From Achromobacter deleyi (lineage in GTDB: Bacteria; Pseudomonadota; Gammaproteobacteria; Burkholderiales; Burkholderiaceae_B), in assembly GCF_016127315.1 (NCBI RefSeq), contig NZ_CP065997.1, forward strand, positions 6,820,001 through 6,884,000: a DNA stretch of 64,000 nucleotides, in the 5' to 3' direction. Shown here piece after piece: positions 28,411-37,571 of this stretch. Every line of letters starts with the position of its first letter. The stretch's first letter is position 1. The notes under the pieces were generated by a model that had not been told where the DNA came from, did no database searches, and saw nothing but the letters and a program-made list of their open reading frames with translations. The position numbers and the translations under genes were made by a program.

Positions 28411-29502
28411 CTACAACGTTACGGTCAGGCGGCGTTCGGATTCCAGGTATTCGCGCGACTGCATTTCGAGAATGCGCGAGACCGTGCGGTGGAATTCATT
28501 GGCCAGCACGCCCTCGGTATAGATTTCCTCGGGTTCGCACTCGGCCGACATGATCAGCTTGACGCGATGGTCGTAGAACACGTCGATCAGCCAGGTGAAG
28601 CGGCGCGCCTCGGAGGCCTGGCGCGGCCCCATGCGCGGCACGCCGGACAGGATCACGGCATGGAAGCGGTTGGCCAGCTCCAGGTAATCGTTCTGCGAAC
28701 GCGGGCCGCCGCACAGCGTGGCGAAGTCGAACCACACCACCGAACCGGCCAGCGCCAGCGCGCGGATCTCGCGATGCTCGATGTGCAGCACCGGCTCCTG
28801 CGGCGGCGTGTCGGCCAGGCTGTCGAACGCCTGCTGCAGCGCCTGCTGCGCATGCTCATCGAGCGGCGAGTGGTAGCACTGCACCTGCTCGAGCGAACGG
28901 CGGCGGTAGTCGACGCCGGCGTCCACGTTCATTACGTCCATGCGCGCCTGGATCAGCTCGATCGCCGGCAGCACGCGGTCGCGGTGCAGGCCGTCGGGAT
29001 ACAGCGTCGACGGCTCGTAGTTGGAGGTCATCACGAACGAGGTGCCGTACTCGAACAGCTTGAACAGCAGGCGGTGCAGGATCATCGCGTCCGCCACGTC
29101 CGACACGTGGAACTCGTCGAAACAGATCAGGCGGTAGCGCTTGGCCACGCGCTTGGCGACCTCGTCCAACGGGTCCTGCATGCCCTTCACTTCTTCCAGC
29201 TCGCGGTGCACGCCGCGCATGAACTCATGGAAGTGCAGGCGCGTCTTGCGCACCACCGGCACGGTGGCGTAGAACGCGTCCATCAGGAAGCTCTTGCCGC
29301 GCCCCACCCCGCCCCACAGGTACACGCCGCGCGGCACGTCGGGACGGTTCAACAGCTTCTTGAGCGCGTTCGAGCGCAACGCCTTGAACTTGATCCATTC
29401 GTCGTAATAGCGCTGCAGCCGGTCGATCGCCTTTTTCTGGGCGGCGTCGGGCTGGTAGCCGCGTTCGGCCAGGGCTTGTTCGTAGTATTCGCGGACGTTC
29501 AT
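28411..29502 (-). CDS. zapE: Cell division ATPase ZapE (AFG1 family)
   Basis: 363-residue cytoplasmic ATPase of the AFG1/LACE1 family; ZapE associates with the division ring in E. coli. Walker A GGVGRGKSFLMDAFY, Walker B LICFDEFHVSDVADAM, and arginine-finger region FKLFEYGTSFVMTSNYEP are visible. It lies downstream of lpdA on the same strand but behind a strong terminator, so it probably has its own promoter. Confidence 0.93.
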   Translation of the reverse strand: MNVREYYEQALAERGYQPDAAQKKAIDRLQRYYDEWIKFKALRSNALKKLLNRPDVPRGVYLWGGVGRGKSFLMDAFYATVPVVRKTRLHFHEFMRGVHRELEEVKGMQDPLDEVAKRVAKRYRLICFDEFHVSDVADAMILHRLLFKLFEYGTSFVMTSNYEPSTLYPDGLHRDRVLPAIELIQARMDVMNVDAGVDYRRRSLEQVQCYHSPLDEHAQQALQQAFDSLADTPPQEPVLHIEHREIRALALAGSVVWFDFATLCGGPRSQNDYLELANRFHAVILSGVPRMGPRQASEARRFTWLIDVFYDHRVKLIMSAECEPEEIYTEGVLANEFHRTVSRILEMQSREYLESERRLTVTL

Positions 29503-29525
29503 GGAAGAGGCAGGTCAAGCAAGTG

Positions 29526-29557
29526 AAAAAAAGGGCGGGTCCGAGAACCCGCCCCTT
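29526..29557 (-). terminator. Terminator of the odhA-odhB-lpdA operon
   Basis: Stem GGGCGGGT / ACCCGCCC with a short loop; on the minus strand it is followed by seven U. Located 27 bases after the lpdA stop. Confidence 0.9.
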
Positions 29558-29583
29558 TGGCCAAGCCGCAGCGCGGTGCCGGA

Positions 29584-31011
29584 TCAGAAGTTCAAGGCGC
29601 GCTTGTCAACGGCCAGGGCGGCTTCCTTCACGGCTTCCGACAGCGTCGGGTGCGCATGGCAGATGCGGGCGATGTCTTCGGCGGCGCCGCGGAATTCCAT
29701 GATGGTCACGGCTTCCGAGATCAGCTCCGAGGCCATCGGGCCCACGATGTGCACGCCCAGGACTTCGTCGGTCTTGGCATCGGCGATCACCTTGGCGAAG
29801 CCGGTGGTGTCACCCAGCGCGCGGGCACGGCCGTTGGCCAGGAACGGGAAGCTGCCGGCCTTGTACTCGCGGCCTTCGGCCTTGAGCTGCTGCTCGGTCT
29901 TGCCGACCCAGGCGATTTCCGGCGAGGTGTAGATCACCCACGGCACGGTGTCGAAGTTGACGTGGCCGTGCTGGCCGGCGATGCGCTCGGCAACCGCCAC
30001 GCCTTCTTCCTCGGCCTTGTGCGCCAGCATCGGGCCGCGCACCACGTCGCCCACCGCCCAGACGTTGGGCAGGTTGGTCTTGCAATCGCCGTCCACGGCA
30101 ACGAAGCCGCGCTCGTCGAGCTTCAGGCCCACCGCGTCGGCGTTCAGGCCGCCGGTGTAGGGCACGCGGCCGATCGAGACGATCAGCTTGTCCACCACCA
30201 GCTTCTGCTCGGCGCCCTTGGCATCGACGTAAGGCACGGTCACCGACTTGGCGGTCGCCTTGATCTCGCCGATCTTGACGCCCATCTGGATGTTCAGGCC
30301 CTGCTTGGTGAAGGCCTTCAGGGCTTCCTTGGCCACTTGCTGGTCAGCGGCGGCCAGGAATTCCGGCATCGCCTCCAGGATGGTGACGTCGGCGCCCAGG
30401 CGGCGCCACACGCTGCCCATTTCCAGGCCGATGACGCCGGCGCCGATCACGCCCAGCGACTTCGGCACGGCGCCGATGTTCAGCGCGCCGTCGTTGGACA
30501 ACACGACCTTTTCATCGAACGGCAGGCCGGGCAGCTCACGCGCCGACGAACCGGTGGCGACCACCACGTGCTTGGCGACCAGGTCTTCCTCGGCGGTGCC
30601 GGTGACCTTGATGGCCCAGCCGCCTTCGACCTGGCCGACGAACGCGCCCTTGCCATGGAAGAAGGTGACCTTGTTCTTCTTGAACAAGTACAGGATGCCG
30701 TCGTTGTTCTGCTTGACCACCGAGTTCTTGCGGCCGATCAGCGTGTCGAGCTTCAGGCTGACGCCCTTGACTTCGATGCCGTGCTCGGCGAAGTGGTGGT
30801 TGGCTTGTTCAAAGTGCTCGGACGATTGCAGCAGCGCCTTGGACGGGATGCAACCGACGTTGGTGCACGTGCCGCCGGGAGCCGGGCCGCCTTGGCCGTT
30901 TTGCCAGGCGTCGATGCAAGCCACCGACATGCCGAGCTGCGCGGCGCGGATGGCGGCGATGTAGCCGCCGGGGCCCGCGCCGATGACGACGACGTCGAAT
31001 TGTTTGGACAT
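29584..31011 (-). CDS. lpdA: Dihydrolipoyl dehydrogenase (E3)
   Basis: 475-residue flavoprotein that reoxidises dihydrolipoyl groups of the 2-oxoglutarate dehydrogenase E2 with NAD+. FAD-binding [17 protein letters not shown], redox disulfide in [19 protein letters not shown]-binding [13 protein letters not shown], and the C-terminal catalytic His-Glu dyad in [16 protein letters not shown]. It is third in the odhA-odhB-lpdA operon but separated from odhB by about 120 bases of GC-rich hairpins. It may also serve other 2-oxo acid complexes. Confidence 0.96.
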   Translation of the reverse strand: MSKQFDVVVIGAGPGGYIAAIRAAQLGMSVACIDAWQNGQGGPAPGGTCTNVGCIPSKALLQSSEHFEQANHHFAEHGIEVKGVSLKLDTLIGRKNSVVKQNNDGILYLFKKNKVTFFHGKGAFVGQVEGGWAIKVTGTAEEDLVAKHVVVATGSSARELPGLPFDEKVVLSNDGALNIGAVPKSLGVIGAGVIGLEMGSVWRRLGADVTILEAMPEFLAAADQQVAKEALKAFTKQGLNIQMGVKIGEIKATAKSVTVPYVDAKGAEQKLVVDKLIVSIGRVPYTGGLNADAVGLKLDERGFVAVDGDCKTNLPNVWAVGDVVRGPMLAHKAEEEGVAVAERIAGQHGHVNFDTVPWVIYTSPEIAWVGKTEQQLKAEGREYKAGSFPFLANGRARALGDTTGFAKVIADAKTDEVLGVHIVGPMASELISEAVTIMEFRGAAEDIARICHAHPTLSEAVKEAALAVDKRALNF

Positions 31012-31060
31012 AGTGTTCTCGCGAATGAGGAGGGAGTGAAACTCGCCCCGGCCCGCGCGA

Positions 31061-31113
31061 GCCGGCCCGTGGGGCCGGCCGGGCGCCGCCGGCCCGAAGG
31101 CCGCGGCGGCGCC
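31061..31113 (-). other. Two consecutive GC-rich hairpins between odhB and lpdA
   Basis: Hairpin 1: GCCGGCCC paired with GGGCCGGC (31061-31079). Hairpin 2: GGCGCCGCC paired with GGCGGCGCC plus an inner GGC/GCC (31082-31113). There is no U-run. They may tune lpdA expression relative to odhA-odhB. Confidence 0.6.
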
Positions 31114-31131
31114 GGGCTCAGGGCGCCGAGA

Positions 31132-32364
31132 TTACAGGTCCAGCAACAGGCGCTGCGGATCTTCCAGGGCGTCCTTCATGGCGACCAGGCCCAGGACGGC
31201 TTCGCGGCCGTCGATGATGCGGTGGTCGTAGGACAGGGCCAGGTAGTTCATCGGGCGGATGACGATCTGGCCGTTTTCCACCACGGCGCGATCCTTGGTG
31301 GCGTGCACGCCCAGGATGGCCGATTGCGGCGGGTTGATGATCGGGGTCGACAGCATCGAGCCGAACACGCCACCGTTGGAGATCGAGAACGTGCCGCCGG
31401 TCATCTCTTCGATGCCCAGCTTGCCGTCGGCGGCGCGGCGGCCGAAGTCGGCGATGGTCTTTTCGATTTCAGCGATCGACAGCTGGTCGGCGTTGCGCAG
31501 GATCGGCACCACCAGGCCACGCGGGCTGCCGACAGCGATACCGATGTCGAAGTAGCCGTGGTAGATGATGTCCTTGCCGTCGATCGAGGCGTTGATCAGC
31601 GGGAACTTCTTCAGCGCGGCAACGGCGGCCTTGACGAAGAACGACATGAAGCCCAGCTTGATGCCATGTTCCTTCTCGAACTTGTCCTTGTACTTGTTGC
31701 GCAGATCGATGACCGCTTGCATGTTCACTTCGTTGAACGTGGTCAGGATCGCGTTTTCCTGCTGCGATTGCAGCAGGCGCTCGGCGATGCGGGCGCGCAG
31801 GCGGCTCATCGGCACGCGCTGTTCCGGACGGCCGTCCAGCGACAGCGTGGTCGGAGCGGGCGCGGCGGCGGCCTTGGCCGGGGCGGCCTTGGCGGCGGGG
31901 GCGCTGGCGTTCAGGGCGTCGCCCTTGGTGACGCGGCCGTCACGGCCGGTGCCGGCGACGTTGGCGGCGTCCACGCCCTTCTCGGCGAGGATCTTGGCGG
32001 CGGCGGGCGAAGCCACGCCAGCGGCGGCGGTCGAGGCGGGAGCGGCCGGGGCGGCGGCGGCTTGCGCGGCGGCCTTGGGCGCTTCGGCGGCGGGGGCGGT
32101 CGCCGGGGTGGCGGCGGCCTTGCCGGCGGTGTCGATACGGGCCAGGACTTCGCCCGAGGTGACAGTGCTGCCATCGCCCTTGACGATTTCAGCCAGCACG
32201 CCCGAGGCGGGAGCCGGCACTTCCAGCACGACCTTGTCGGTTTCGACTTCGATCAGGATTTCGTCCGCTTCGACGGCAGCGCCGGGCTGCTTCTTCCAGG
32301 TCAGCAGGGTCGCTTCGGAGACGGATTCGGAGAGTTGAGGGACGACGACGTCGGTGATAGCCAT
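31132..32364 (-). CDS. odhB: 2-oxoglutarate dehydrogenase E2, dihydrolipoyl succinyltransferase
   Basis: 410-residue core subunit that transfers succinyl groups to CoA. A single lipoyl domain is present with the modified Lys in [12 protein letters not shown], then an Ala/Pro linker, the peripheral subunit-binding domain ([28 protein letters not shown]), a second Ala-rich linker, and the catalytic domain with [12 protein letters not shown] (active-site His). ATG 32364 gives the standard [15 protein letters not shown] start. Second gene of the odh operon, about 100 bases after odhA. Confidence 0.96.
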   Translation of the reverse strand: MAITDVVVPQLSESVSEATLLTWKKQPGAAVEADEILIEVETDKVVLEVPAPASGVLAEIVKGDGSTVTSGEVLARIDTAGKAAATPATAPAAEAPKAAAQAAAAPAAPASTAAAGVASPAAAKILAEKGVDAANVAGTGRDGRVTKGDALNASAPAAKAAPAKAAAAPAPTTLSLDGRPEQRVPMSRLRARIAERLLQSQQENAILTTFNEVNMQAVIDLRNKYKDKFEKEHGIKLGFMSFFVKAAVAALKKFPLINASIDGKDIIYHGYFDIGIAVGSPRGLVVPILRNADQLSIAEIEKTIADFGRRAADGKLGIEEMTGGTFSISNGGVFGSMLSTPIINPPQSAILGVHATKDRAVVENGQIVIRPMNYLALSYDHRIIDGREAVLGLVAMKDALEDPQRLLLDL

Positions 32365-32466
32365 TTTGTTTATTCCGTAAAGTGTGTGTTCTGGACCGCG
32401 CGGCGCGGGCAAAGTTCGAAAACGGGTTTCCGCAACTTGCCGCGCGCCGCGCGCGCATCGGGTTGA

Positions 32467-35334
32467 TTACTTGGTCAGCATGACCTTGAACTTGGGCGCG
32501 AACGCCGTTTCGATCAGGGCCTTCTGCTGCTCCTGGTGCTTGGCCAGGTAGCCCACGGCCGGCGATGCCGACGCGGCGCGACCGGCGTAGCCCAGCTTCT
32601 GGCCTTCGACCATGTTCTCGTACACGTGATGCTGAACATAGAACCAAGCGCCCTGGTTCTGCGGCTCGTCCTGGACCCAGATCACTTCGGTTGCCTTCGG
32701 GTACTTGCGCAGTTCGGTCTCGAACGACTTGTGCGCGAACGGGTACAGCTGCTCGACGCGGACGATGGCGACGTTGTCGACGCCACGTTCACGGCGGGCA
32801 TTGACCAGATCGTAGTAGACCTTGCCCGAGCAAGCCAGCACGCGCTTGACCTTGGCGGCGTCGATGGCCTCGTCGACCTCGCCGATGACCGGGCGGAAGC
32901 TGCCGCCGGCCAGGTCGGTCAGGGGCGAACCGGCGTCCTTGTTGCGCAGCAGCGACTTGGGCGTGAACAGCACCAGCGGCTTGCGGAACGGGCGGATCAT
33001 CTGGCGGCGCAGCACATGGAAGATCTGCGAGGCCGAAGTCGGCTGGATCACTTGCATGTTGTTGTCGGCGCACAGCTGCAGGAAGCGCTCGATGCGGCCC
33101 GACGAGTGCTCGGGGCCCTGGCCTTCGTAGCCGTGCGGCAGCATCATGGTCAGGCCCGACTGGCGGCCCCACTTGGCTTCGCCGGAGCTGATGAACTGGT
33201 CGATCACGACCTGAGCGCCGTTGACGAAGTCACCGAACTGGCCTTCCCAGATGGTCAGCGTGTTGGGTTCGGCGCTCGAGTAGCCGTATTCGAAGGCCAG
33301 CACGGCCTCTTCGGAGAGCACCGAGTCGATCACGGTGAACGGGGCCTGGCCTTCCGAGACGTTCTGCAGCGGAATGTAGGTGCCGTCGTTCCAGCGTTCG
33401 CGGTTCTGGTCGTGCAGCACCGCGTGGCGGTGCGTGAACGTGCCGCGGCCCGAGTCCTGGCCGGTGATGCGGATCGAATAGCCCGACGATACCAGCGTGG
33501 CGAAGGCGAGGTGTTCGCCCATGCCCCAGTCCAGGTTCATCTCGCCCTTGGCCATGGTGCGGCGGTCGTTCAGCAGCTTGGCGACCAGCGGGTGCACCGT
33601 GAAGCCTTCCGGCACCGTGGTGATGCGCTCGCCGATGCGCTTGAGCTCGGCCAGCGGCACGGCGGTGTCGGCCTGGTCGGTCCACTTGGCGCCCAGGAAC
33701 GGCGACCAGTCGATGGCGTACTTGCTCTTGTAGTCGGTCAGCACCGGTTCGATGGTGCGCTGGCCGTCTTCCATCAGCTGGCGGTAGTCCTTGACCAGTT
33801 GGTCGGCTTCGCCTTCGGCCAGCACGCCTTGCGTGGTCAGCTTGTCGGCGTACAGCTTGCGCGTGCCGGGGTGGTGGCCGATGCGCTTGTACATCAGCGG
33901 CTGCGTCAGCGACGGGGTGTCCTGCTCGTTGTGGCCCAGCTTGCGGAAGCAGACGATGTCCACGACGATGTCGTGGCGGAACTGCAGGCGGTAATCCAGG
34001 GCCAGCTTGGTGACGAACACGACGGCTTCGGGATCGTCGCCGTTGACGTGGAACACCGGCGCTTCGATCATCTTGACCACGTCGGTGCAATACAGCGTCG
34101 AACGCGAATCGCGCGGATCCGACGTGGTGAAGCCGATCTGGTTGTTGATGACGATGTGCAGCGTGCCGCCCGTGCCGTAGCCGCGGGTCTGCGCCAGGTT
34201 CAGCGTTTCCATGACCACGCCCTGGCCGGCGAAGGCCGCGTCACCGTGCACCAGCACCGGCAGCACTTGCTTGCCTTCGGCGTCGGCGCGGCGTTCCTGG
34301 CGAGCGCGCACGCTGCCTTCGACCACGGGGTTGACGATTTCCAGGTGGGACGGGTTGAACGCCAGCGACAGGTGCACCGGACCGCCACGGGTCGACAGGT
34401 CGCTCGAGAAGCCGTTGTGGTACTTCACGTCGCCGTCGGTCAGGCCTTCGGCGTGCTTGCCTTCGAACTCGGCGAACAGGTCGCCGGGCATCTTGCCCAT
34501 GATGTTCACGAGCAGGTTCAGGCGGCCGCGGTGGGCCATGCCGACCACGATTTCCTGGACGCCGTTTTCACCGGCGTGGTTCACCACTTCGTCCATCGAG
34601 GCGATGAAGCTTTCGCCGCCTTCCAGCGAGAAGCGCTTCTGGCCGACGTACTTGGTGTGCAGGAAGCGCTCGAGGCCTTCGGACTCGGTCAGCTGCTGCA
34701 GGATGTGACGCTTTTCCTCGACCGAGTAGGTCGGCGCGCCCAGCGTGGTTTCCAGGCGTTCCTGGATCCAGCGCTTGGCGGCGGGGTCGGAGATATGCGT
34801 GAATTCGGCACCGATGCTGCGGCAGTACGTGTCGCGCAGCGCCTTCAGGATGTCGCGCAGCGTCATGGTGCTGGCGGTCGTGAAGTAGGTGTTGGTGGCC
34901 GAGTAGGTCTGGTCCAGGTCGGCTTCGGTCAGGCCGTAGAAGGCCGGGTCGAGTTCGGGGATCGGGGGACGTTCCTGGCGCTTGAGCGGATCCAGGTCGG
35001 CCCAGCGCGAACCGAGCGAGCGGTAGGCGGCGATGAGCGATTGCACCGAGACTTGCTTGGAGGCGACGCTCAGGTCGGGTTCGGCGGCGCGTTGCACGAA
35101 GGCATTGGCCTTGGCGCGCTGGGCGAACGATTCGACGATGGGAGCGTGGGCCTGGTCGCGGGTGGATTCCTGGCCGTCGGTGGCGGGAGCGTGCTGCAGC
35201 TGGTCGAAGTATTCGCGCCAGTTGTCAGGTACCGAACCGGGGTTGTCGAGGTAGGCTTCGTAAAGCTCCTCAACGTAGGGGGCATTTCCCCCAAACAAGT
35301 AAGACGTGGATAGGGATTCTATTTCCGAAGACAT
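32467..35334 (-). CDS. odhA: 2-oxoglutarate dehydrogenase E1
   Basis: 955-residue thiamine-diphosphate enzyme that decarboxylates 2-oxoglutarate in the TCA cycle. N-terminal SYLFGGNAPYVEELYEAYL matches the E2-binding start. GMAHRGRLNLLVNIMGK, GDAAFAGQGVVMETLNLAQ and the TPP-binding NQIGFTT lie in the middle; MLPHGYEGQGPEHSSGR is in the transketolase-like C-terminal part. Length is normal for the family. It heads the operon and has a leader of about 130 bases with hairpins, consistent with the sucA RNA motif described upstream of this gene in Burkholderiales. Confidence 0.96.
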   Translation of the reverse strand: MSSEIESLSTSYLFGGNAPYVEELYEAYLDNPGSVPDNWREYFDQLQHAPATDGQESTRDQAHAPIVESFAQRAKANAFVQRAAEPDLSVASKQVSVQSLIAAYRSLGSRWADLDPLKRQERPPIPELDPAFYGLTEADLDQTYSATNTYFTTASTMTLRDILKALRDTYCRSIGAEFTHISDPAAKRWIQERLETTLGAPTYSVEEKRHILQQLTESEGLERFLHTKYVGQKRFSLEGGESFIASMDEVVNHAGENGVQEIVVGMAHRGRLNLLVNIMGKMPGDLFAEFEGKHAEGLTDGDVKYHNGFSSDLSTRGGPVHLSLAFNPSHLEIVNPVVEGSVRARQERRADAEGKQVLPVLVHGDAAFAGQGVVMETLNLAQTRGYGTGGTLHIVINNQIGFTTSDPRDSRSTLYCTDVVKMIEAPVFHVNGDDPEAVVFVTKLALDYRLQFRHDIVVDIVCFRKLGHNEQDTPSLTQPLMYKRIGHHPGTRKLYADKLTTQGVLAEGEADQLVKDYRQLMEDGQRTIEPVLTDYKSKYAIDWSPFLGAKWTDQADTAVPLAELKRIGERITTVPEGFTVHPLVAKLLNDRRTMAKGEMNLDWGMGEHLAFATLVSSGYSIRITGQDSGRGTFTHRHAVLHDQNRERWNDGTYIPLQNVSEGQAPFTVIDSVLSEEAVLAFEYGYSSAEPNTLTIWEGQFGDFVNGAQVVIDQFISSGEAKWGRQSGLTMMLPHGYEGQGPEHSSGRIERFLQLCADNNMQVIQPTSASQIFHVLRRQMIRPFRKPLVLFTPKSLLRNKDAGSPLTDLAGGSFRPVIGEVDEAIDAAKVKRVLACSGKVYYDLVNARRERGVDNVAIVRVEQLYPFAHKSFETELRKYPKATEVIWVQDEPQNQGAWFYVQHHVYENMVEGQKLGYAGRAASASPAVGYLAKHQEQQKALIETAFAPKFKVMLTK

Positions 35335-35468
35335 AATCGCTTCACCTTTACGAGTGCTTCACTCGATTACGATGCAGGAAAACCTTCCGCGACACGGGCT
35401 TCCCGTTTAGCGGATAGCAGGGGCAGAAGGCGCGTACAAGCCTTGAAAGCCGTATGGATGAAAGTATA
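35335..35468 (-). promoter_or_regulatory. odhA promoter and structured 5' leader (candidate sucA RNA motif)
   Basis: On the minus strand a -10-like TATACT lies at 35468-35463; the -35 region is weak. The leader of about 130 bases contains a perfect hairpin CGAGTG-AAG-CACTCG (35351-35365) immediately before the Shine-Dalgarno AAAGGTGA, and further complementary GC segments. A conserved sucA-leader RNA is known in Burkholderiales; placement matches, but covariance could not be tested. Confidence 0.5.
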
Positions 35469-35602
35469 ACCCTTTGAGTTTATGGGCGTCTTCTTGCGAT
35501 TGCGTGACGCAAAAGCGCAAGCGGAATGGCTCCATGCGGGTTTGGAATGTCCGCTCAACCCCTGCAATTACGCCGTCTACTCACCACCAATTTCCGCTAA
35601 CG

Positions 35603-35629
35603 AAAAATGCCGCATTGCGGCATTTTTTT
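35603..35629. terminator. Bidirectional terminator downstream of acdR
   Basis: Stem AAAAATGCCGCA / TGCGGCATTTTT with runs of A and T on both sides. It ends acdR on the minus strand. The remaining bases 35469-35602 show no gene. Confidence 0.85.
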
Positions 35630-35663
35630 CGGCCCGCGCACCGGGTGTTGCGCAATTGCCTCG

Positions 35664-36134
35664 TCAGAGCGGCAGCTCGGTGGTCGACAGGATCTCTTTC
35701 AGGACGAAGAAAGTGCGGATCTGGCGCACGCCGGGCAGCTTGATGATCTCGCCCGCGTGCAGCTTGTTGAAGCGCTCCAGGTCGCGGATGCGCAGCATCA
35801 GGAAGTAGTCGAACTCGCCCGCCACCAGATGGCATTCGAGGCAGCCGCTGATGCCGCGCGCCGCCGCCTCGAAGTCGGTGAAGGACTCGGGCGTGGAGCG
35901 GTCCAGCACCACCCCGACGATCACCAGCGTGGCCATCTCGACCTCGGCCGGCTCGAGCAGCGCCACGGTCTTCCGGATGATGCCCTCGGCCTTGAGCTTT
36001 TCCACCCGCCGCAGGCAGGCGGCCGGGCTCAGGTGCACGCGCGCGCTCAGGTCCAGGTTGGTGATCTGGGCGTCCTGCTGCAGCAGGCGCAGGATCTGGC
36101 GGTCGATGCGATCCAGCCCGGCAATGGCGGCCAT
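35664..36134 (-). CDS. acdR: Lrp/AsnC family regulator of ACC deaminase (AcdR-type)
   Basis: 156-residue DNA-binding regulator. The N-terminal winged helix-turn-helix is DRIDRQILRLLQQDAQITNL followed by SARVHLSPAACLRRVEKLKAEGII, and the C-terminal RAM/ligand domain includes GEFDYFLMLRIRDLERFNKL. It is divergent from the ACC deaminase gene across an unusually AT-rich 190-base gap, the arrangement known for acdR-acdS, where the Lrp-type regulator activates acdS. The specific name rests on this context. Confidence 0.85.
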   Translation of the reverse strand: MAAIAGLDRIDRQILRLLQQDAQITNLDLSARVHLSPAACLRRVEKLKAEGIIRKTVALLEPAEVEMATLVIVGVVLDRSTPESFTDFEAAARGISGCLECHLVAGEFDYFLMLRIRDLERFNKLHAGEIIKLPGVRQIRTFFVLKEILSTTELPL

Positions 36135-36326
36135 TCAGTATGTCCCTATAAAATTTAATTTGGTTTTTATTTTTTATTCATAAATATTAAATCCAAAAAT
36201 CCAATTTCCAAAAAATTTAAATGGAAGAAACTCAAAAAATACGCAATTGACCAACAATCCGACGGGTTCCTATGATTTTTCCATCCGCGGCGCCGTCCGC
36301 CCGGACCGTTTCCCCCAGGAGCCCGC
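36135..36326. promoter_or_regulatory. AT-rich divergent control region acdR/acdS
   Basis: About 36140-36245 is very rich in A and T (runs of AAATTTAA, TTTTTATTTTTTATT, AAAAAATTTAAATGG), in sharp contrast to the surrounding DNA. This is the expected target type for an Lrp-family regulator and probably bends or nucleates regulator binding. Confidence 0.7.
36247..36276 (+). promoter_or_regulatory. acdS promoter
   Basis: TTGACC (36247-36252), 18-base spacer, TATGAT (36271-36276): close to sigma70 consensus, 51 bases upstream of the acdS ATG. Confidence 0.7.
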
Positions 36327-37343
36327 ATGGATCTGCAACGCTTTCCCCGCCATCGCCTGACCTTCGGCGACACCCCCATCGAGAAGCTCGAGCGCCTGTC
36401 CGCCCACCTCGGCGGCAAGGTCGAGATCTACGCCAAGCGCGAGGACTGCAACAGCGGCCTGGCGTTCGGCGGCAACAAGCTGCGCAAGCTGGAATACCTG
36501 ATTCCGCAGGCGCTGGAACAGGGCTGCGACACGCTCGTCACCATCGGCGGCATCCAGTCCAACCACACTCGCATGGTGGCGGCCGTGGCCGCCAAGCTCG
36601 GCCTGGCCTGCGTGCTGGTGCAGGAGAACTGGGTGGACTACTCGGACGCCGTCTACGACCGGGTCGGCAACATCATGATGAGCCGGCTGATGGGCGCCGA
36701 CGTGCGCCTGGTGGACCAGGGCTTCGACATCGGATTCCGCCGCAGCTGGGAAGAGGCGCTGGAGGACGTACGCAAGCGCGGCGGCAAGCCCTATGCGATT
36801 CCGGCCGGCGCCTCCGACCATGAACTGGGCGGGCTGGGCTATGTGGGCTTCGCCGAGGAGGTGCGGCGGCAGGAGGCCGAGCTGGGCTTCAAGTTCGACT
36901 ACATCGTGGTCTGCGCCGTCACCGGCAGCACGCAGGCCGGCATGGTGGTGGGCTTTGCCGCCGACGGCCGCGCCGACCGCGTGATCGGCATCGACGCCTC
37001 GGCCACGCCCGACCAGACCCGCGCGCAGATCCTGCGCATCGCCCGCCGCACCGCGGACATGGTGGGCCTGCAGCGCCCCATCGCCGACAGCGACGTGGTG
37101 CTGGACACGCGCTACGCCTACCCGGCCTACGGCCTGCCCTCGGCCGAGACCAACGAGGCCATCCGCCTGTGCGCCCGCCTCGAAGGCATGATGACCGACC
37201 CGGTCTACGAGGGGAAATCGATGCAGGGCATGATGGACATCGTGCGGCGCGGCGAAATCCCCGCCGGCTCCCGGGTGCTGTACGCGCATCTCGGGGGGGT
37301 ACCGGCGATCAACGCCTACAGCTTTCTCTACCGCAACGGCTGA
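36327..37343 (+). CDS. acdS: 1-aminocyclopropane-1-carboxylate deaminase
   Basis: 338-residue PLP enzyme that cleaves ACC, the plant ethylene precursor, to 2-oxobutyrate and ammonia. Same length as the Pseudomonas enzyme. Key residues are in place: PLP Lys51 (GGNKLRK), Ser78 (GIQSN), Tyr294 and Glu295 (VYEGKS) and Leu322 (AHLGG). Glu295 and Leu322 are the positions used to separate true ACC deaminases from D-cysteine desulfhydrase relatives. Position 80 is His where many AcdS have Gln. AGGAG precedes the ATG by six bases. Such genes mark plant-associated soil bacteria. Confidence 0.95.
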   Translation: MDLQRFPRHRLTFGDTPIEKLERLSAHLGGKVEIYAKREDCNSGLAFGGNKLRKLEYLIPQALEQGCDTLVTIGGIQSNHTRMVAAVAAKLGLACVLVQENWVDYSDAVYDRVGNIMMSRLMGADVRLVDQGFDIGFRRSWEEALEDVRKRGGKPYAIPAGASDHELGGLGYVGFAEEVRRQEAELGFKFDYIVVCAVTGSTQAGMVVGFAADGRADRVIGIDASATPDQTRAQILRIARRTADMVGLQRPIADSDVVLDTRYAYPAYGLPSAETNEAIRLCARLEGMMTDPVYEGKSMQGMMDIVRRGEIPAGSRVLYAHLGGVPAINAYSFLYRNG

Positions 37344-37412
37344 CGGCGGCTACGGCGCCAGCGCCTGGCCCTGCGGCGACCTGCGCTGAACCGCCCTTTT
37401 TTCGATGTTCCC

Positions 37413-37451
37413 CGAACACCCCGCCGGCAGCGCATGCCGGCGGGGTGTTCG
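37413..37451 (+). terminator. Long perfect inverted repeat after acdS
   Basis: Arms CGAACACCCCGCCGGCA and TGCCGGCGGGGTGTTCG around a short loop, 70 bases after the acdS stop. The T-run is poor, but the position fits a terminator. Confidence 0.7.
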
Positions 37452-37487
37452 CTTGATGGCGGCCGGCCTTGCCTGATGTATTAGGGT

Positions 37488-37524
37488 CATCACTAATGAT
37501 GTACATAAATTGTATACAGACAAT
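37488..37524 (+). promoter_or_regulatory. Candidate operators in front of the puuE operon
   Basis: CATCA-CTAA-TGATG (37488-37501) is a perfect inverted repeat. ATTGTATACAGACAAT (37509-37524) contains TTGTATACA, close to the TTGTATACAA-like sites of GntR-family regulators found near purine and allantoin catabolic genes. Both are 48-84 bases upstream of puuE. No regulator gene for it is in the window except acdR. Confidence 0.45.
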
Positions 37525-37571
37525 GCGGTTTACCTTATCGTGTCGAACACGATGTCCACGCCCGCCCCGCC

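Noticed and set aside
29557..32466. Plus-strand open frame opposite lpdA and odhB
   Set aside because: Low-complexity antisense translation with no homology pattern; the lpdA and odhB motifs are unambiguous on the other strand.
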